From positions 1 through 64,000 of the forward strand of contig NZ_JACARC010000043.1 of the NCBI RefSeq assembly GCF_013386825.1: 64,000 nucleotides of DNA, written 5' to 3'. Below are positions 1 to 7,523 of this stretch, one piece after another (within the stretch, counting starts at the first letter, position 1; the number at the start of each line of letters is the position of its first letter). Position numbers and translations under genes: made by a program. The notes beneath the pieces were generated by a model that was not told the origin of the DNA, did no database searches, and worked only from the letters and a program-made list of their open reading frames with translations. Source of the DNA: Pseudomonas sp. IPO3778. Lineage in GTDB: Bacteria; Pseudomonadota; Gammaproteobacteria; Pseudomonadales; Pseudomonadaceae.

Positions 1-28
1 ACTTCCAGAATCTGCCGTCAAGGGTTAA

Positions 29-649
29 TTACGCTTTTGTTGCAGAAGCTGGTTTTTTGGCAATAAGACGGGGAATTCGGCGCATCACTGGCGGCACACG
101 CAGCACTAGAAGCAGCGCCCCTATAGATGCATAGATGGCCCACTCCTTCAGATCCGCCCGCACGATCCACAACATATGCAGCAAACCAAGCCCGAGAATC
201 ACGTAAACCAGTCGATGCAACTTCTTCCAGCGCGCCCCCAGTCGACGCTGACTGTAGCGGTTAGACGTTACCGCCAGTACCAATAAAGAAAGGAACCCCA
301 GGGCCCCCACTATAATGTAAGGCCGCTTACTCAACTCAACACCCAACTGCGACCAGTCCAACCCAAGGATAAACACGCAGTAAGCCGCAAGATGCAAAGC
401 CACATACGCAAAGCACCACAACCCCAACTGCCGTCGCACAGCAATCCACCCCGCCCAACCACTGAGCTTCTGCAGCGGCGTCATGCCCAGAGTGATCAAC
501 AGCAGGATCAACGTCCCGAGCCCGAGCCTATCCATCAGCACCTTCCCTGGATCTGGCCCCAGCGCAAAGCTCCAGGCCTCGTACAGCCAGAACAGCGGCC
601 ACACCGCTATCACTATAAAGACGCCGATGCGCCAGATCGGGTAGCGCAT
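29..649 (-). CDS. msrQ: MsrQ, heme-binding membrane subunit of the MsrPQ system
   Basis: A 206-residue integral membrane protein of the ferric-reductase-like YedZ/MsrQ family. It passes electrons from the quinone pool or cytoplasmic flavin to the periplasmic enzyme MsrP. Several hydrophobic helices fill the protein, with histidines in membrane-proximal positions (for example in the HLAAY, KLHRLVY and LLHMLW stretches) suited to heme ligation. The ATG at 649 overlaps the last base of the msrP stop codon (TGATG), so the two are translationally coupled; an in-frame TTG at 652 is a less likely start. Length fits the family. Function is inferred from family and operon partner. Confidence 0.93.
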   Translation of the reverse strand: MRYPIWRIGVFIVIAVWPLFWLYEAWSFALGPDPGKVLMDRLGLGTLILLLITLGMTPLQKLSGWAGWIAVRRQLGLWCFAYVALHLAAYCVFILGLDWSQLGVELSKRPYIIVGALGFLSLLVLAVTSNRYSQRRLGARWKKLHRLVYVILGLGLLHMLWIVRADLKEWAIYASIGALLLVLRVPPVMRRIPRLIAKKPASATKA

Positions 650-1662
650 CAATAGTTCTTCCGCAGATCGAGGCCGGTATAAAGAGAGGCGACTTCATCA
701 GAGTAGCCGTTGAACATTTGCGTCTCGCGCACATTGGGACTGAACAGCCCGCTCGGCAGGCGCCGCTCGCGAGCTTGGGTCCAGCGTGGATGGTCGACGG
801 TAGGATTCACATTCGCATAAAACCCATACTCACTCGCGGCAATGCTTTGCCAGGTGGTTTTAGGCTGCTCACTGACAAGACTGATGCGCACGATCGACTT
901 GACGCTCTTGAACCCATACTTCCACGGCACCACCAACCGCAGCGGAGCGCCATTCTGGTTTGGCAGCTCCCGGCCATACATCCCCACAGCCAGGATCGCC
1001 AAGGGATTCATCGCCTCATCCAGTCGCAGCCCCTCCACATAAGGCCAGTCGATCAAGGCGAAGTTGGAGCGCTGCCCCGGCATGCTCTTGGGATCTTGCA
1101 GGGTTTCAAAACGGATGTACTTGGCATTGGATGTAGGCTCAACGTGCTTGAGCAATTCAGAAATAGGGAAACCTATCCAGGGAATGACCATCGACCACGC
1201 CTCTACACAGCGCAGTCGATAGATTCGCTCCTCCAGTTGATAGGGCTTCATGAAGTCTTCAAGCGCATAGCGCCCTGGCTTGGCGACCTCACCATCAATC
1301 ACCACGCTCCACGGCTCGGTCTTCAGAGACCCGGCATTGGCCGCCGGGTCGCCCTTGTCCGTACCAAACTCGTAGAAGTTGTTGTAGTGAGTCGCGTCCT
1401 TGAATGGAGTGATCGCCTCATTCTTGACGGTTACCGACTGCCATTTGGTACCCGGCAACTTTTCGGCAAACCATCCGGGCGCCTTGCCCGGCTCGACATC
1501 CGCATAACGCGCAGCATCATCCGCACTGGCCCAACGCGGCAGACTGCTGGCAGCTATGCCGGCAAGCGCACCACCGAGCAAGCTGCGTCGAGAGAAATAG
1601 AGGGATTCAGGCGTAACGTCCGATTCTTTGCAATCAGACGCTTTGGGGAACTTGATTAACAT
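649..1662 (-). CDS. msrP: MsrP, periplasmic protein-methionine-sulfoxide reductase catalytic subunit
   Basis: A 337-residue molybdopterin enzyme of the sulfite oxidase superfamily that reduces methionine sulfoxide in oxidised periplasmic proteins. A twin-arginine signal is visible (SRRSLLGG at residues 24-31, then a hydrophobic stretch and an AxA-like cleavage site near residue 47), so the protein should be exported folded by Tat. The likely molybdenum ligand is Cys152 in the RLRCVEAW motif. The start is the ATG at 1662; the open frame continues upstream into pssA but without the signal-peptide logic. It forms an operon with msrQ immediately downstream. Confidence 0.94.
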   Translation of the reverse strand: MLIKFPKASDCKESDVTPESLYFSRRSLLGGALAGIAASSLPRWASADDAARYADVEPGKAPGWFAEKLPGTKWQSVTVKNEAITPFKDATHYNNFYEFGTDKGDPAANAGSLKTEPWSVVIDGEVAKPGRYALEDFMKPYQLEERIYRLRCVEAWSMVIPWIGFPISELLKHVEPTSNAKYIRFETLQDPKSMPGQRSNFALIDWPYVEGLRLDEAMNPLAILAVGMYGRELPNQNGAPLRLVVPWKYGFKSVKSIVRISLVSEQPKTTWQSIAASEYGFYANVNPTVDHPRWTQARERRLPSGLFSPNVRETQMFNGYSDEVASLYTGLDLRKNY

Positions 1663-1726
1663 GGCAACTCCGCAGCTTTTGGAGAACAGATGCACCAATA
1701 GACTGCGGAGTATGGGGGAAATTACA

Positions 1727-2584
1727 TTAAGGCAACGTTTTGCGCTGACGAAGATGCAGCAAGTACTGCACCGGCCCGGACGCGGCATACACAAGGAACG
1801 CCAACAGCAGGATTCGCGGTGGATCACTGAAGACCACGGCGAACACCAGCACCACTGCCAGGATCGCGACAAACGGCACACGCCCCTTGAGGTCCAGCTC
1901 CTTGAAGCTGTTGTACTTGATGTTGCTGACCATCAGCATGCCGGCCGCCGCAACCATCAAGGCCACCAGGAACGACATCTTGGAACCCTGAATCCCGTAG
2001 TCACTGAATGCCCAGACAATACCGGCTACCACACCCGCCGCCGCCGGGCTGGCCAGACCAATGAAGTAGCGCTTGTCAGCGGTCCCCACCTGGGTATTGA
2101 ATCGCGCCAGACGCAATGCTGCGCCCGCCACATAGATGAAGGCAACCATCCAGCCCACCTTGCCCATGTCGCCCAATGCCCAGGCAAATGCCAATAATGC
2201 CGGCGCGACACCAAAGGCAACCATGTCCGACAGCGAGTCGTACTCGGCGCCGAAAGCGCTCTGGGTGTTGGTCATACGTGCCACCCGTCCGTCCAGGCCA
2301 TCAAGGACCATGGCGACGAAGATCGCAATCGCAGCAAAACCAAAGTACTTGCTGGCACTGGCTGCATCGCCGGCCGCCAGGGCGCTCTGGGCACTCATGG
2401 AATTGATGATGGAATAGAACCCTGCGAACAGGTTCGCAGTGGTGAACAGATTGGGCAGAAGATAGATGCCACGATGCCGGACTTTACGACCTTCAGCATC
2501 GTGCCCTTCTTCGACATGTTCATCGATCGGTAGCAGGCTTTCGGCGTCAGAGGCCTGGTTTGGCTCTTCGGGACGTTCGCTCAT
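1727..2584 (-). CDS. pssA: CDP-diacylglycerol-serine O-phosphatidyltransferase
   Basis: A 285-residue membrane enzyme that makes phosphatidylserine from CDP-diacylglycerol and serine, the first committed step to phosphatidylethanolamine. The CDP-alcohol phosphatidyltransferase signature (D-G-x2-A/D-R ... G-x3-D-x3-D) is seen from D95 (DGLDGRVAR) to D120 (EYDSLSD). Multiple hydrophobic helices follow an acidic N-terminal tail of about 35 residues. This is the multi-spanning type II enzyme, unlike the peripheral E. coli PssA. It lies downstream of ilvC on the same strand, separated by the ilvC terminator, so it probably has its own promoter. Confidence 0.94.
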   Translation of the reverse strand: MSERPEEPNQASDAESLLPIDEHVEEGHDAEGRKVRHRGIYLLPNLFTTANLFAGFYSIINSMSAQSALAAGDAASASKYFGFAAIAIFVAMVLDGLDGRVARMTNTQSAFGAEYDSLSDMVAFGVAPALLAFAWALGDMGKVGWMVAFIYVAGAALRLARFNTQVGTADKRYFIGLASPAAAGVVAGIVWAFSDYGIQGSKMSFLVALMVAAAGMLMVSNIKYNSFKELDLKGRVPFVAILAVVLVFAVVFSDPPRILLLAFLVYAASGPVQYLLHLRQRKTLP

Positions 2585-2684
2585 GGACTTTACCTTGCAA
2601 CGGTGTGAAAAATTTCGACAGAAACTTGCGGCGAGTGTTCGCCCGCAAACGATGCAGCTTTATACCAGAACCTGCCCCCTCAAA

Positions 2685-2713
2685 CGAAAAAACGCGGCCT
2701 AAGCCGCGTTTTC
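2685..2713 (-). terminator. Rho-independent terminator after ilvC
   Basis: An 8-bp perfect stem (AACGCGGC / GCCGCGTT, 2691-2710) with loop CTAA is followed on the minus strand by a run of T residues. It lies 20 bases past the ilvC stop and separates the ilv operon from pssA. Confidence 0.85.
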
Positions 2714-2729
2714 CGTTGATGCGTACGAC

Positions 2730-3746
2730 TTAGTTTTTGGCTTTGTCGACGATCTTGTTGGCACCGATCCACGGCATCATGGAGCGCAGTTGCTCGCCGA
2801 TGATTTCGATACCGTGAGCGGCGTTGTTACGACGCTTGGCGGTCATCGAAGGGTAGCCGGTTGCGCCTTCGGTGATGAACATTTTGGCGTATTCGCCGTC
2901 CTGAATACGTTTCAGGGCGTTGCGCATGGCCTGACGGGACTCGGCGTTGATCACTTCCGGGCCAGTCACGTACTCACCGTATTCGGCGTTGTTGGAGATC
3001 GAGTAGTTCATGTTGGCGATACCGCCTTCGTACATGAGGTCAACGATCAGCTTCAGTTCGTGCAGGCATTCGAAGTAGGCCATTTCTGGCGCGTAGCCAG
3101 CTTCAACCAGGGTTTCGAAACCGGCTTTAACCAGTTCAACGGTACCGCCGCACAGTACGGCTTGTTCGCCGAACAGGTCGGTTTCAGTCTCGTCCTTGAA
3201 GGTGGTTTCGATGATGCCGGTACGACCGCCACCAACGCCAGCAGCGTAGGACAGAGCAACATTCTTGGCGTTGCCCGAGGCGTCCTGGTAGATCGCGATC
3301 AGGTCAGGGATACCGCCGCCTTTGACGAATTCGGAACGCACGGTGTGGCCCGGTGCTTTCGGCGCGATCATGATCACGTCGAGGTCAGCGCGTGGCACAA
3401 CTTGGTTGTAGTGGATCGCGAAGCCGTGGGAGAAGGCCAGGGTGGCGCCTTTCTTGATGTTCGGCTCGATTTCGTTCTTGTACAGCGCGGACTGGAACTC
3501 GTCCGGGGTCAGGATCATGACCAGGTCGGCAGCAGCAACAGCGGAAGCAACGTCAGTCACTTTCAGGCCGTGAGCTTCAGCCTTGGCAACAGTGGCCGAA
3601 CCTTTACGCAGGCCAACAATCACGTCAACGCCGGAATCTTTCAGGTTGCACGCTTGAGCGTGGCCCTGGGAACCGTAGCCGATGATGGCGACTTTTTTGC
3701 CCTGGATGATCGACAGGTCACAATCTTTTTCGTAATAAACTTTCAT
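2730..3746 (-). CDS. ilvC: Ketol-acid reductoisomerase (NADP+)
   Basis: A 338-residue class I (short) enzyme that isomerises and reduces acetolactate or acetohydroxybutyrate in valine, leucine and isoleucine synthesis. The Rossmann motif GYGSQGHA is at residues 23-30, and the knotted C-terminal domain contains the metal-binding acidic residues (KDETETDLFGEQ). Length is exactly that expected for class I. It is the last gene of the ilvI-ilvH-ilvC operon, 47 bases after ilvH, and is followed by a strong terminator. Confidence 0.98.
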   Translation of the reverse strand: MKVYYEKDCDLSIIQGKKVAIIGYGSQGHAQACNLKDSGVDVIVGLRKGSATVAKAEAHGLKVTDVASAVAAADLVMILTPDEFQSALYKNEIEPNIKKGATLAFSHGFAIHYNQVVPRADLDVIMIAPKAPGHTVRSEFVKGGGIPDLIAIYQDASGNAKNVALSYAAGVGGGRTGIIETTFKDETETDLFGEQAVLCGGTVELVKAGFETLVEAGYAPEMAYFECLHELKLIVDLMYEGGIANMNYSISNNAEYGEYVTGPEVINAESRQAMRNALKRIQDGEYAKMFITEGATGYPSMTAKRRNNAAHGIEIIGEQLRSMMPWIGANKIVDKAKN

Positions 3747-3793
3747 GAGGTTCCTCTATATATCCAGGCCGTTAGGCCATTCACTAATTTGAG

Positions 3794-4285
3794 TTAAATG
3801 CTGAGTACTTTGTCGCCACGAGCAATCCCGGTGACGCCACTGCGTACAGTTTCCAGAATCGAGGCCGTCCCGATCGACTGGATGAAGCTGTCCAGTTTGT
3901 CGCTCGTACCGGTCAGTTGAACGGTATAAACGCTGGCGCTCACATCGACGATCTGCCCGCGATAAATGTCGGTAGTGCGCTTGATCTCGGCCCGTTGTGC
4001 ACCCGTGGCCTTAACTTTAACCAGCATCAGCTCACGCTCGATGTGGGCACTTTCCGACAAGTCGACCAGCTTGACCACTTCGATCAGCTTGTTGAGGTTT
4101 TTGGTGATCTGCTCGATCACCTCATCATGGCCAACGGTGGTCAACGTCAGGCGCGACAGGGTCGGGTCTTCGGTCGGCGCCACGGTCAGGCTTTCGATGT
4201 TGTAGTTGCGTTGCGAAAACAGGCCGACCACACGTGACAGAGCGCCCGGTTCGTTCTCCAGAAGCAGGGAGATGATGTGCCGCAT
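3794..4285 (-). CDS. ilvH: Acetolactate synthase small (regulatory) subunit
   Basis: A 163-residue regulatory subunit with an N-terminal ACT domain (MRHIISLLLENEPGALSRV) that binds valine and confers feedback inhibition on the catalytic subunit IlvI. The start is the ATG at 4285, two bases after the ilvI stop codon and fitting the canonical MRHIISLL N-terminus; the upstream extension of ten residues lies inside ilvI and is rejected. The spacing implies translational coupling, which suits a stoichiometric complex. Naming ilvH rather than ilvN follows convention for this type. Confidence 0.96.
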   Translation of the reverse strand: MRHIISLLLENEPGALSRVVGLFSQRNYNIESLTVAPTEDPTLSRLTLTTVGHDEVIEQITKNLNKLIEVVKLVDLSESAHIERELMLVKVKATGAQRAEIKRTTDIYRGQIVDVSASVYTVQLTGTSDKLDSFIQSIGTASILETVRSGVTGIARGDKVLSI

Positions 4286-4287
4286 GA

Positions 4288-6012
4288 TTAGGTACGCTCC
4301 GTCTTGTTCAGCCACATATCGCGCATGGAGCCGTCTTTGATCTGCATCGGGTAGACGTGCTCGCTGGTGTCGACCTGAATATCGAGGAACACCAGGCGGT
4401 CCTTCATGGCGAACGCCTCTTCCATCATCGGCTTCAAATCCTTCAAATCGGTGATGCGCATGCCGACGTGGCCATAGGCTTCAACCAGCTTGACGAAATC
4501 TGGCAGAGATTCCATGTAGGAGTGGGAGTGACGGCTACCGTAGCTCATGTCCTGCCACTGACGAACCATGCCCAGTACACCGTTGTTCAGGCAGACGATC
4601 TTCACTGGCAGACCATATTGCAGGCAGGTCGACAGCTCCTGGATGTTCATCTGGATGCTGCCTTCACCGGTGACGCACGCAACGTCGCTATCCGGGAAGC
4701 TCAGCTTTACCCCCATGGCCGCAGGGAAACCAAAGCCCATCGTGCCCAGGCCGCCGGAGTTGATCCAGCGGTTAGGCTTGTCGAACTTGTAGTACTGCGC
4801 CGCGAACATTTGGTGCTGACCCACGTCGGAGGTCACAAAGGCATCGCCCTTGGTCACTTCGCACAAGGTTTCGATCACGGTTTGCGGCTTGATGATGCTG
4901 CCATCGCCCTTGTCGTAAGGGAACAGGCCGCGGTCACCGCGCCATTCATCGATCTGCTTCCACCAGCTGGCAACCGAATCCTTGTTCGGGGCTTCGCCGA
5001 TTTCCTTGAGCGCAGCGACCATTTCGGTCAAGACGCTTTCCACAGGACCTACGATAGGCACGTCGGCCTTGATGGTCTTGGAAATGGATGCCGGGTCGAT
5101 ATCGATGTGGATGATCTTGGCATTCGGACAGAATTTGCTCGCGCCGTTGATCACCCGGTCATCGAATCGCGCACCGACGGCGAGGATCACGTCAGCGTGG
5201 TGCATGGCCAGGTTGGCGGTGTAGCTGCCGTGCATGCCGAGCATGCCGACGAACTGACGGTCTGAACCCGGGAACGCGCCGAGGCCCATCAACGTGTTGG
5301 TCACCGGCAGGTTGAGCATCTTGGCCAGTTCGGTCAACGGGGCAGAACCGCCGCCCAGAATCACGCCACCACCCGAGTAAAGCACTGGACGCTTGGCCGC
5401 CAGGAGCATTTCTGCCGCCTTGCGGATTTGCCCCGAGTGCCCGCGAACGGCTGGGCTGTAAGAGCGCAGCTTGGCTTTCTTCGGGAAGATGTATTCGAAT
5501 TTCTCAGCCGGGTTGGTCATGTCTTTCGGGATATCGACCACCACAGGACCCGGGCGACCGGACTGTGCGAGGTAAAAGGCCTTCTTCATGACTTCCGGGA
5601 TTTCCGAGGCATGCTTGATCATGAAGCTGTGTTTCACGATCGGCCGGGAAATACCGATCATGTCGGTTTCCTGGAATGCATCGGTACCGACCATGGTGCT
5701 CGCCACCTGGCCGGAAATGATCACCATCGGGATGGAGTCCATATAAGCCGTCGCGATGCCGGTGATGGCATTGGTCGCGCCAGGGCCGGAAGTCACCAGT
5801 ACCACACCGGCTTTACCGGTGGCACGGGCATAACCGTCAGCCATATGGGTAGCAGCTTGTTCGTGGCGAACCAGGATGTGGGTAACAGCCGGTTCCTTGA
5901 ACAGTGCGTCGTAGACATGCAGCAGAGCACCGCCTGGGTACCCGTAGATATAGTCGACGCCTTCGTCACGCAAAAAGCGGACGAGCATCTCACCGCCAGA
6001 TAAAAGCTCCAC
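4288..6012 (-). CDS. ilvI: Acetolactate synthase large (catalytic) subunit
   Basis: A 574-residue thiamine-diphosphate enzyme that condenses pyruvate with pyruvate or 2-oxobutyrate, the first common step of branched-chain amino acid synthesis. Visible features are the N-terminal GYPGGALL loop (24-31), the cofactor-activating glutamate E51 in RHEQAATHMADG, and the C-terminal ThDP/Mg motif (GEGSIQMN followed by CLNN). The start chosen is GTG at 6012: an AGAGG ribosome binding site ends 8 bases upstream. The in-frame GTG at 6021 overlaps that site and is less suitable. First gene of ilvIHC; a long structured leader precedes it. Confidence 0.97.
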   Translation of the reverse strand: MELLSGGEMLVRFLRDEGVDYIYGYPGGALLHVYDALFKEPAVTHILVRHEQAATHMADGYARATGKAGVVLVTSGPGATNAITGIATAYMDSIPMVIISGQVASTMVGTDAFQETDMIGISRPIVKHSFMIKHASEIPEVMKKAFYLAQSGRPGPVVVDIPKDMTNPAEKFEYIFPKKAKLRSYSPAVRGHSGQIRKAAEMLLAAKRPVLYSGGGVILGGGSAPLTELAKMLNLPVTNTLMGLGAFPGSDRQFVGMLGMHGSYTANLAMHHADVILAVGARFDDRVINGASKFCPNAKIIHIDIDPASISKTIKADVPIVGPVESVLTEMVAALKEIGEAPNKDSVASWWKQIDEWRGDRGLFPYDKGDGSIIKPQTVIETLCEVTKGDAFVTSDVGQHQMFAAQYYKFDKPNRWINSGGLGTMGFGFPAAMGVKLSFPDSDVACVTGEGSIQMNIQELSTCLQYGLPVKIVCLNNGVLGMVRQWQDMSYGSRHSHSYMESLPDFVKLVEAYGHVGMRITDLKDLKPMMEEAFAMKDRLVFLDIQVDTSEHVYPMQIKDGSMRDMWLNKTERT

Positions 6013-6021
6013 GTTGTTCAC

Positions 6022-6270
6022 CTCTAAAACGCCAGAATACCGTCCGTTAAAAACCGACGGGTCTTAATAGGTTTACTTCTCAGCAGAGCATGAGCGACGG
6101 TGGTCGCCGACTACGTCAGCACTGACTGAGCAAGTATTGGGAGCGTCCCAAGTGTTGCGGGATTTTCCCACCCAGCGCGAGGTAACGCGTTGCGGGTGTA
6201 ACAGGTCGGCGCGGGTATGCGCCTCATGATCTGCTGAGTGGGTCTGCTTCTGGCAGTCCCTCTACAGCGG
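6022..6270 (-). promoter_or_regulatory. Structured 5' leader of ilvIHC (candidate attenuator or riboregulator)
   Basis: About 250 bases separate the candidate promoter from ilvI. A 16-bp inverted repeat with one mismatch (arms 6079-6094 and 6223-6238) can close a domain of about 160 nt. Inside are hairpins at 6094-6107 (GCGAC/GTCGC), 6115-6126 (GTCAG/CTGAC) and 6137-6151 (TTGGGA/TCCCAA), plus a 38-codon reading frame. A fifth, weaker stem (CCGTC/GACGG) follows just before ilvI. The pairing is seen directly; regulation by branched-chain amino acids is inference from position and from the content of the short ORF. I cannot name an established RNA family for it. Confidence 0.6.
6111..6227 (-). 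CDS. Putative leader peptide upstream of ilvI (38 aa)
   Basis: An ATG-initiated frame of 38 codons lies wholly inside the closed leader domain: its start codon is in the 5' arm of the 16-bp stem, and its stop is just before the GCGAC hairpin. The translation begins MRRIPAPTCY and ends with a stretch rich in branched-chain residues (TLGTLPILAQSVLT, six of fourteen Leu, Ile or Val). Codons there include CTT twice and ATA once, which are rare in Pseudomonas. That is what a ribosome-stalling leader would need. The ribosome binding site is weak, so translation is not assured. Confidence 0.4.
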   Translation of the reverse strand: MRRIPAPTCYTRNALPRAGWENPATLGTLPILAQSVLT

Positions 6271-6277
6271 ACTTTGG

Positions 6278-6306
6278 ATTCTTCTGTTTCAGCCTCTCCA
6301 AGTCAA
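6278..6306 (-). promoter_or_regulatory. Candidate sigma-70 promoter for ilvIHC
   Basis: On the minus strand TTGACT (6301-6306) and AAGAAT (6278-6283) are separated by 17 bases. Transcription would start near 6270, about 30 bases before the first arm of the long inverted repeat, which fits a leader transcript containing the whole structure. Confidence 0.5.
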
Positions 6307-6443
6307 GCAATAATTGCGCTTTTTTCCAACTAAGCGCATGAGAACGCAGAAGAAAGGGGCTTGAGGAGGGATAAAACTCGCCTGAATGGCGCAAAGCGGT
6401 AGAAATATGCGCACGACTGCCGGAAAAACCGGCAGCCAGGCAA

Positions 6444-6773
6444 TTAACGAGCGTCGACGATCAGTTGATCGAACTTTTTCAGCGCAGTCCGCAGGCCAAG
6501 GCTCTCAAGCGGCCGATCGGCGTAAACCATCTCGGCCATCTCCAGAATCCCCGACGCATTGGGCAATGGCAGGTCCTGCTCAAGGATTTGCTTCATCCGT
6601 GCCAGGAAGATCCATTGCAGCCACTGGTGAAAGTCCAGGGTATCGACGGAAAAGGGTTCAACACTGCTCAGGGCTTCGGCACCGGGGGACACTTCGTCCC
6701 ACCAGCCCTGCAGCCGCAGTTCGCGCTCGATCAACAGCAACTGTTCGGCAATTGCCGGAAAGCGTGCATCCAT
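6444..6773 (-). CDS. YqcC family protein
   Basis: A 109-residue soluble, mostly helical protein matching the small YqcC family; a conserved tract is FHQWLQWIFLARM near the middle. No catalytic residues are evident and the family function is not established. Its ATG shares one base with the stop of the upstream TPR lipoprotein gene (TGATG), so it is translationally coupled to it and probably transcribed in one unit downstream of mrcB. E. coli yqcC pairs with truC; here the partner is a lipoprotein instead. Confidence 0.8.
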   Translation of the reverse strand: MDARFPAIAEQLLLIERELRLQGWWDEVSPGAEALSSVEPFSVDTLDFHQWLQWIFLARMKQILEQDLPLPNASGILEMAEMVYADRPLESLGLRTALKKFDQLIVDAR

Positions 6774-7507
6774 CAGAGGCTAACCTTGGCTTTTTGCCGC
6801 GCCTGGGCAGCACCGGCGGCATCGCCCTGCTTCTCGCGGGCATCGCCGATCAACCCCCACAGGCTGGCCTGCAGATCAGGACGGCCATTGGCCAGGGTCA
6901 GGCCGCGACGGGCAAATTGTTCCGCTTGCGGAGCATCACCCTGGGCCATGCGAACCTGAGCCAACCGGTAAAGCACTTGCGGCTCGCGCGGCGCCACGCG
7001 CTGGGCGCGCTCGAGGCTCGACGATGCGCCGTTCAAGTCGCCGCCAGACTGCTGCTGCTGAGCGGTCGTCAGCAAGGCCAACACCGGGCCATCCAACTGC
7101 TCATCGGCAGACAAGCCGCCAGCGCTGCTGGCAGACGGAATCCCGCTCGGCGTCGACGGCATGTTGTACGTGCCCTGGTTGACCGGTGCCGTTTGGATCG
7201 GCGTGGAGTCAATCGGACCCGAGGTACTTGGGCCTGGGGTCCACGGCTGAGTACTGATCGGTGCCGAGGTCGCTGCGCCACCGCCCGGGATCATCACCAC
7301 GACACCCGAATCCTGAGGCACGGCTTGCGCCTGAGCCTGGACTGGACGCTTGGTGACGGTTTGACGGAAGCCGCCGTTGGCGGAAATCCGGTCGTTGTTG
7401 GACACCGTGGTACTGGAGTCCACCACCGGGATAGAACCCCGCTCCACACTGGCGCAACCACCGAGCAATGCCAAAACTGTAATAGCTGGAATCAACAACT
7501 TGTTCAC
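6773..7507 (-). CDS. Tetratricopeptide-repeat lipoprotein
   Basis: A 244-residue predicted outer- or inner-membrane lipoprotein. The N-terminus has a lipoprotein signal with lipobox LLGGC at about residues 14-18, then a Pro/Ser/Thr/Gly-rich linker of about 100 residues, and a C-terminal helical TPR-like domain (about 125-244; repeats around LLTTAQQQQSGGDLNGASSSLERA and VLYRLAQVRMAQGD). The GTG start at 7507 has AGAGGG six bases upstream. It lies 16 bases downstream of mrcB, so a role as accessory factor for PBP1b, comparable to LpoB, is a position-based inference; no LpoB similarity is claimed. Confidence 0.8.
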   Translation of the reverse strand: MNKLLIPAITVLALLGGCASVERGSIPVVDSSTTVSNNDRISANGGFRQTVTKRPVQAQAQAVPQDSGVVVMIPGGGAATSAPISTQPWTPGPSTSGPIDSTPIQTAPVNQGTYNMPSTPSGIPSASSAGGLSADEQLDGPVLALLTTAQQQQSGGDLNGASSSLERAQRVAPREPQVLYRLAQVRMAQGDAPQAEQFARRGLTLANGRPDLQASLWGLIGDAREKQGDAAGAAQARQKAKVSL

Positions 7508-7523
7508 GTGAAGCCCTCTTTGC

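Noticed and set aside
1663..1881. N-terminal extension of msrP reaching into pssA
   Set aside because: It would put 73 residues before the Tat signal and overlap pssA; ATG 1662 yields a proper signal peptide.
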